Source of the DNA: an uncultured Porphyromonadaceae bacterium
Lineage (GTDB): Bacteria > Bacteroidota > Bacteroidia > Bacteroidales > Muribaculaceae
Assembly (NCBI GenBank): GCA_947427285.1
Contig: CANEHE010000002.1
Span: forward strand, 1-64,000
Direction of reading: 5' to 3'
Length of the DNA: 64,000 bases
In this document: in pieces, positions 61,327 to 64,000 of the stretch
Layout: every line of letters starts with the position of its first letter
Numbering within the stretch: position 1 is the stretch's first letter
The notes under the pieces: model-generated
Told to the model about the DNA's origin: nothing
Database searches by the model: none
What the model saw: only the letters and a program-made list of their open reading frames with translations
Made by a program: the position numbers and the translations under genes

Positions 61327-62232
61327 ATGACGCATCACATACCTAACAGAACCGCATCGGTCATCATGGCCATCTGCGCATTATTTTCAATTTCATTACA
61401 GGCTGCTGATAATAAAACAATCACACCAGCACATTCTACTGAAACTATGACCACACCGTGCACAGATTCTATTCCCGGGCCCACAGTAGAAATACAGACT
61501 TCAATGGGGAACATCAAAATCAAACTTTATGATGACACTCCTTTACATCGAGACAATTTTCTGAAACTTGTCTCCGATAACTTTTATGACTCTCTGCTTT
61601 TCCACCGGGTCATAAAGGATTTCATGGTCCAGACCGGTGATCCTACATCAAAAAATGCAGCACCAGGAGCCCGTCTCGGGGCCAGCGATCCCAACTACAC
61701 CATACCTGCTGAAATCATCTATCCCAGACATTACAACAAGTATGGAGCTCTCGCAGCCGCACGAACAGGAGATCAGATAAATCCTGAACGCAGATCCTCC
61801 GGATCCCAATTCTATATTGTGACAGGGAGAAAATTCACCGCAGACCAACTCAGACAGATGGAATCCCAGATGTTACAAAGAAAACTACAGACCTGCTTCC
61901 AGAAACTTACCAGAGACAACATGGAACGCATACGTGAACTGCAAGTTGCAAAGGATTCAATCGGATTGGAGAATCTACGTCAGGAACTTATACGGCAAAC
62001 TGAAGAATCTGTATCGCAGCAGCCCCTTCCGGACAATATAATAAGAGATTATACGACTCTCGGAGGTGCACCGCATCTTGACGATCAGTATACAGTATTC
62101 GGAGAAGTCCTTGAAGGAATGGATGTGATCGAAAAAATTCAGAATGCTGCGACAGACAGCTCCGATCGCCCATTGGAGGACATTCGTATCCTCTCAACAA
62201 AAATTCTATGCGGGAAACCCATGCATAAATAG
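61327..62232 (+). CDS. Exported cyclophilin-type peptidyl-prolyl isomerase
   Basis: A 301-residue protein with signal peptide ASVIMAICALFSISLQAA. The cyclophilin domain begins near 57 (VEIQTSMGNIKIKLYDDTPLHRDNFLKL) with YDSLLFHRVIKDFMVQTGDP holding the catalytic Arg and Phe, GALAAARTGDQINPERRSSGSQFYIVTG, and the end VFGEVLEGMDVIEKIQ. An insertion of about 70 charged residues (about 175-240) splits the domain; this is common in Bacteroidetes cyclophilins. It acts on periplasmic or surface proteins. Confidence 0.92.
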   Translation: MTHHIPNRTASVIMAICALFSISLQAADNKTITPAHSTETMTTPCTDSIPGPTVEIQTSMGNIKIKLYDDTPLHRDNFLKLVSDNFYDSLLFHRVIKDFMVQTGDPTSKNAAPGARLGASDPNYTIPAEIIYPRHYNKYGALAAARTGDQINPERRSSGSQFYIVTGRKFTADQLRQMESQMLQRKLQTCFQKLTRDNMERIRELQVAKDSIGLENLRQELIRQTEESVSQQPLPDNIIRDYTTLGGAPHLDDQYTVFGEVLEGMDVIEKIQNAATDSSDRPLEDIRILSTKILCGKPMHK

Positions 62233-62245
62233 ATTCATCTATTAT

Positions 62246-62276
62246 TTTGCAGTAGAAAAATTTGGTATTAAATTTG
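62246..62276 (+). promoter_or_regulatory. Promoter of the DUF349 gene
   Basis: TTTG (62246-62249), a 19-base spacer and TAAATTTG (62269-62276). Transcription would start near 62283, about 42 bases before the ATG. Confidence 0.7.
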
Positions 62277-62324
62277 CAAATTATAACGGCTCTGAAATAT
62301 GGAGCTGCAATATAACTAATAAAT

Positions 62325-64000
62325 ATGAATGAGCTTGACAAGACTTCCCCTTCAAAGGAGAATGTGACCCCTGAGACCGTCTCTACAGAGATCCAGACAA
62401 CCACGGAAGAGACAGTTGCCGCCATCGAGAAAGACGAATCCGATTCTTGTGTTTCAGATGTCTGCATTGAAACAGAATCACCCGCCTTGACCCTATCAGA
62501 AACAGTTGCCCGTATAAACGACAACGCATGTGCCGATCCATGCACCGAAACAGAATCGCCGGCAATGTCAATTGCTGAATTTGCAGAAGAAGAGGAACAA
62601 CAAAACCCCTCCTTCAAACTGTTTCACGACATGACCAAGGAGGAACTTGTCAATACCTTGAAAGAAATACTTGAAACGTCGCGTCTTGATGCTTATCGTG
62701 AAGTAAATGGAATCAGAAAGGCTTTCAATGACATTCGTGAAAAAGAAGCTGAACGTGAGTTGGCAGAATTTATTGATGCAGGAAATGCTCCGGAGGATTT
62801 CTCTTCCACCCCTTCTGAACTTGACATTGAATTCCAACGCCTGTCATCGGATTTCCGTCAGCGTCGCACAGAATATGTGGCAGCTGAGGAGGCAAGACGC
62901 CTTGCAAATCTGGATAAGAAAAAAGAGATCGTAAAACAGATATTGGATCTTACCGAAGATATTGACAATATCAATCTTCGTTTTCAGGAATTCCGTGAAC
63001 TTCAATCTGATTTCAAAGAGATAAGGGATATTCCACAAAGTGAGGAGAATGAGGTGTGGAAACATTTCCAATCCGCGGTAGAGCAATTTTACGACTGTCT
63101 GAAAGTCAACAAGGAACTCCGCGATCTTGATTTTAAGAAAAATCTTGAACTCAAGCGTCAGCTTGTGGAAGAAGTCAAGGCTCTGGAGACAGAAGAAGAT
63201 GTCGTTGGAGCACTGAGAAAACTTCAGGAACTGCGTGATCAATGGCGTGAGGTCGGACCTGTAGCAAAAGAGCTTCGTGATGAAATCTGGAAAGAATTCA
63301 ATGCGTCGGCATCCATTGTCTTCCGTCGTCATCAGGATTATTTTGAGACACGCAAAGCCATTGAACAGAAAGCAGAGGAGAAAAAGATCCGTCTTTGCGA
63401 AGAAGCAGAAAATGTCTTAACCCGTGAATTTGCCAAAGGATCTGATTGGGAGGCTGCTGCAGAAGAACTTAAAGCCCTCCAGGCAAAATGGAAAGAAGCT
63501 GGGGTCGCTTCCAGAAAAGTAAACAATCAGTTATTCACACGTTTCCGTAAGGCATGTGATGATTTCTTCAACCGTAGGAACGAACATTATCGTGAACTCC
63601 GGGAAAAATACGATTTAGCCATCAAAGCCAAAGAGGCGTTGATCGCAAAAACTATTAGACTGGCAGAAGAACCTGATACACAAAAAGCAGTATCTGAAGC
63701 ACTTAAAATCCAGGAAGAATGGAAACATGCCGGCATTGTACCCATAAAACATAAGGATGCCCTCTGGAAGCGTTTCCGTGAGGCCTGTGATGTGATTTTT
63801 GACCGTCGTAAAAAAGAAACCGGAGCACAACGTCAGGAGCAGAATGCAAATCTGGCGGCCAAAAAAGAAATAATCGCCCAGTTAAAGGAAATCCCCGTAG
63901 ATCTTGACCGTAAAGATGGAATTTCCCGTGTACGTGAATTGCAGAATAAATGGAACTCCATAGGTTTTGTGCCTTTCAAACACAAGAATGCTGTCAATGA
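62325..64000 (+). CDS. DUF349 repeat protein, 3' end outside the window
   Basis: At least 558 residues, cut by the window edge. Residues 1-100 are acidic and low in complexity and hold two imperfect copies of a CxETESPA motif (about 48 and 74). Repeated DUF349 units follow, each about 70 residues, seen by LQELRDQWREVGPVAKELRDEIWKEFNAS, LQALQAKWKEAG-like LKALQAKWKEAGVASRKVNNQLFTRFRKACDDFF, IQEEWKHAGIVPIKHKDALWKRFREACDVIF and LQNKWNSIGFVPFKHKNAVN. DUF349 proteins are helical, soluble and of unknown function, common in Bacteroidetes. Confidence 0.88.
   Translation, partial: MNELDKTSPSKENVTPETVSTEIQTTTEETVAAIEKDESDSCVSDVCIETESPALTLSETVARINDNACADPCTETESPAMSIAEFAEEEEQQNPSFKLFHDMTKEELVNTLKEILETSRLDAYREVNGIRKAFNDIREKEAERELAEFIDAGNAPEDFSSTPSELDIEFQRLSSDFRQRRTEYVAAEEARRLANLDKKKEIVKQILDLTEDIDNINLRFQEFRELQSDFKEIRDIPQSEENEVWKHFQSAVEQFYDCLKVNKELRDLDFKKNLELKRQLVEEVKALETEEDVVGALRKLQELRDQWREVGPVAKELRDEIWKEFNASASIVFRRHQDYFETRKAIEQKAEEKKIRLCEEAENVLTREFAKGSDWEAAAEELKALQAKWKEAGVASRKVNNQLFTRFRKACDDFFNRRNEHYRELREKYDLAIKAKEALIAKTIRLAEEPDTQKAVSEALKIQEEWKHAGIVPIKHKDALWKRFREACDVIFDRRKKETGAQRQEQNANLAAKKEIIAQLKEIPVDLDRKDGISRVRELQNKWNSIGFVPFKHKNAVN

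Noticed and set aside
61988-62617. Minus-strand open frame of 209 codons
   Set aside because: It runs antisense to the cyclophilin end and the DUF349 start, crosses a good plus-strand promoter and has a biased Ser/Val composition typical of shadows of acidic coding regions.
1-64000. CRISPR arrays, insertion sequences, prophage or integrated elements
   Set aside because: No regularly spaced repeats, transposase, integrase or phage genes were found; the two tRNA genes are not flanked by duplicated ends or integrase genes.

Overview
The window reads as chromosomal DNA of a gut Bacteroidales bacterium, most likely in or near the family Muribaculaceae. The grounds are: repeated Bacteroidetes-type promoters (TTTG, 19-20 bases, TAnnTTTG), type V (FimA/Mfa1-like) fimbriae, a complete sodium-pumping methylmalonyl-CoA decarboxylase operon, ClpC/HtpG of Bacteroidetes type, DUF5686, DUF349 and PorT-like proteins, and gene sets (BT_3928-like DoxX protein, DUF1599, BioG-BioC fusion) typical of the phylum. 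The family-level call is inference. There is no IS element, prophage, CRISPR array or rRNA operon; this is an ordinary, densely coded chromosomal backbone with a few accessory loci.

Layout. 1-1.6 kb: the end of a tRNA-Arg gene, purM, and tRNA-Met. 1.7-6.2 kb (minus): M13 peptidase, ABC-F ATPase and CYTH protein, divergent from a large DUF5686 outer-membrane protein (6.2-8.9 kb). 8.8-12 kb (minus): DoxX-like membrane protein, a duplicated DUF1599 protein and an unknown 404-residue protein. 12-16.3 kb (minus): hisS followed by a FecCD-type metal/cobalamin ABC importer. 16.5-17.6 kb: a B3/B4 protein and a small unknown protein. 17.8-22.3 kb (minus): methylmalonyl-CoA epimerase plus decarboxylase subunits, which turn succinate-derived methylmalonyl-CoA into propionyl-CoA while exporting sodium ions. 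22.5-27.8 kb: clpC with a small acidic partner, divergent from htpG; the intergenic region carries sigma-54-type promoter sequences. 27.9-34 kb: two tandem, secreted C10 (streptopain-like) cysteine proteases. 34-37.9 kb: an outer-membrane porin and a putrescine operon (agmatine deiminase, N-carbamoylputrescine amidase). 38-47.7 kb (minus): a six-gene Mfa-type fimbrial operon behind a long leader, with a run of eight G (sense strand) next to its promoter. 48.1-51.9 kb (minus): bioA, bioF and a bioG-bioC fusion. 52-56 kb (minus): priA and two paralogous beta-barrel proteins. 56-57.3 kb (plus): a SufT-like protein and LpxH. 57.3-57.5 kb: an orphan promoter-terminator pair that looks like a small RNA gene. 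57.5-60.8 kb (minus): a BrkB/YihY protein, RNase P RNA, an HdeD-like protein and a cytidylate-kinase-like protein. 60.9-64 kb (plus): a small unknown protein, a cyclophilin and the start of a DUF349 protein.

The most interesting signals are (i) an exact sigma-54 (-24/-12) promoter facing clpC and a near match facing htpG, with no normal housekeeping -7 box on either side, and a small very acidic protein co-transcribed with clpC; (ii) the G8 homopolymer just upstream of the fimbrial -33 element, a possible slipped-strand switch; (iii) the candidate small RNA at about 57.37-57.45 kb; and (iv) nearly identical C-terminal strands in the major fimbrillin and the anchor-like Mfa2 protein. No wholly new multi-gene system is evident; I do not want to oversell the window.
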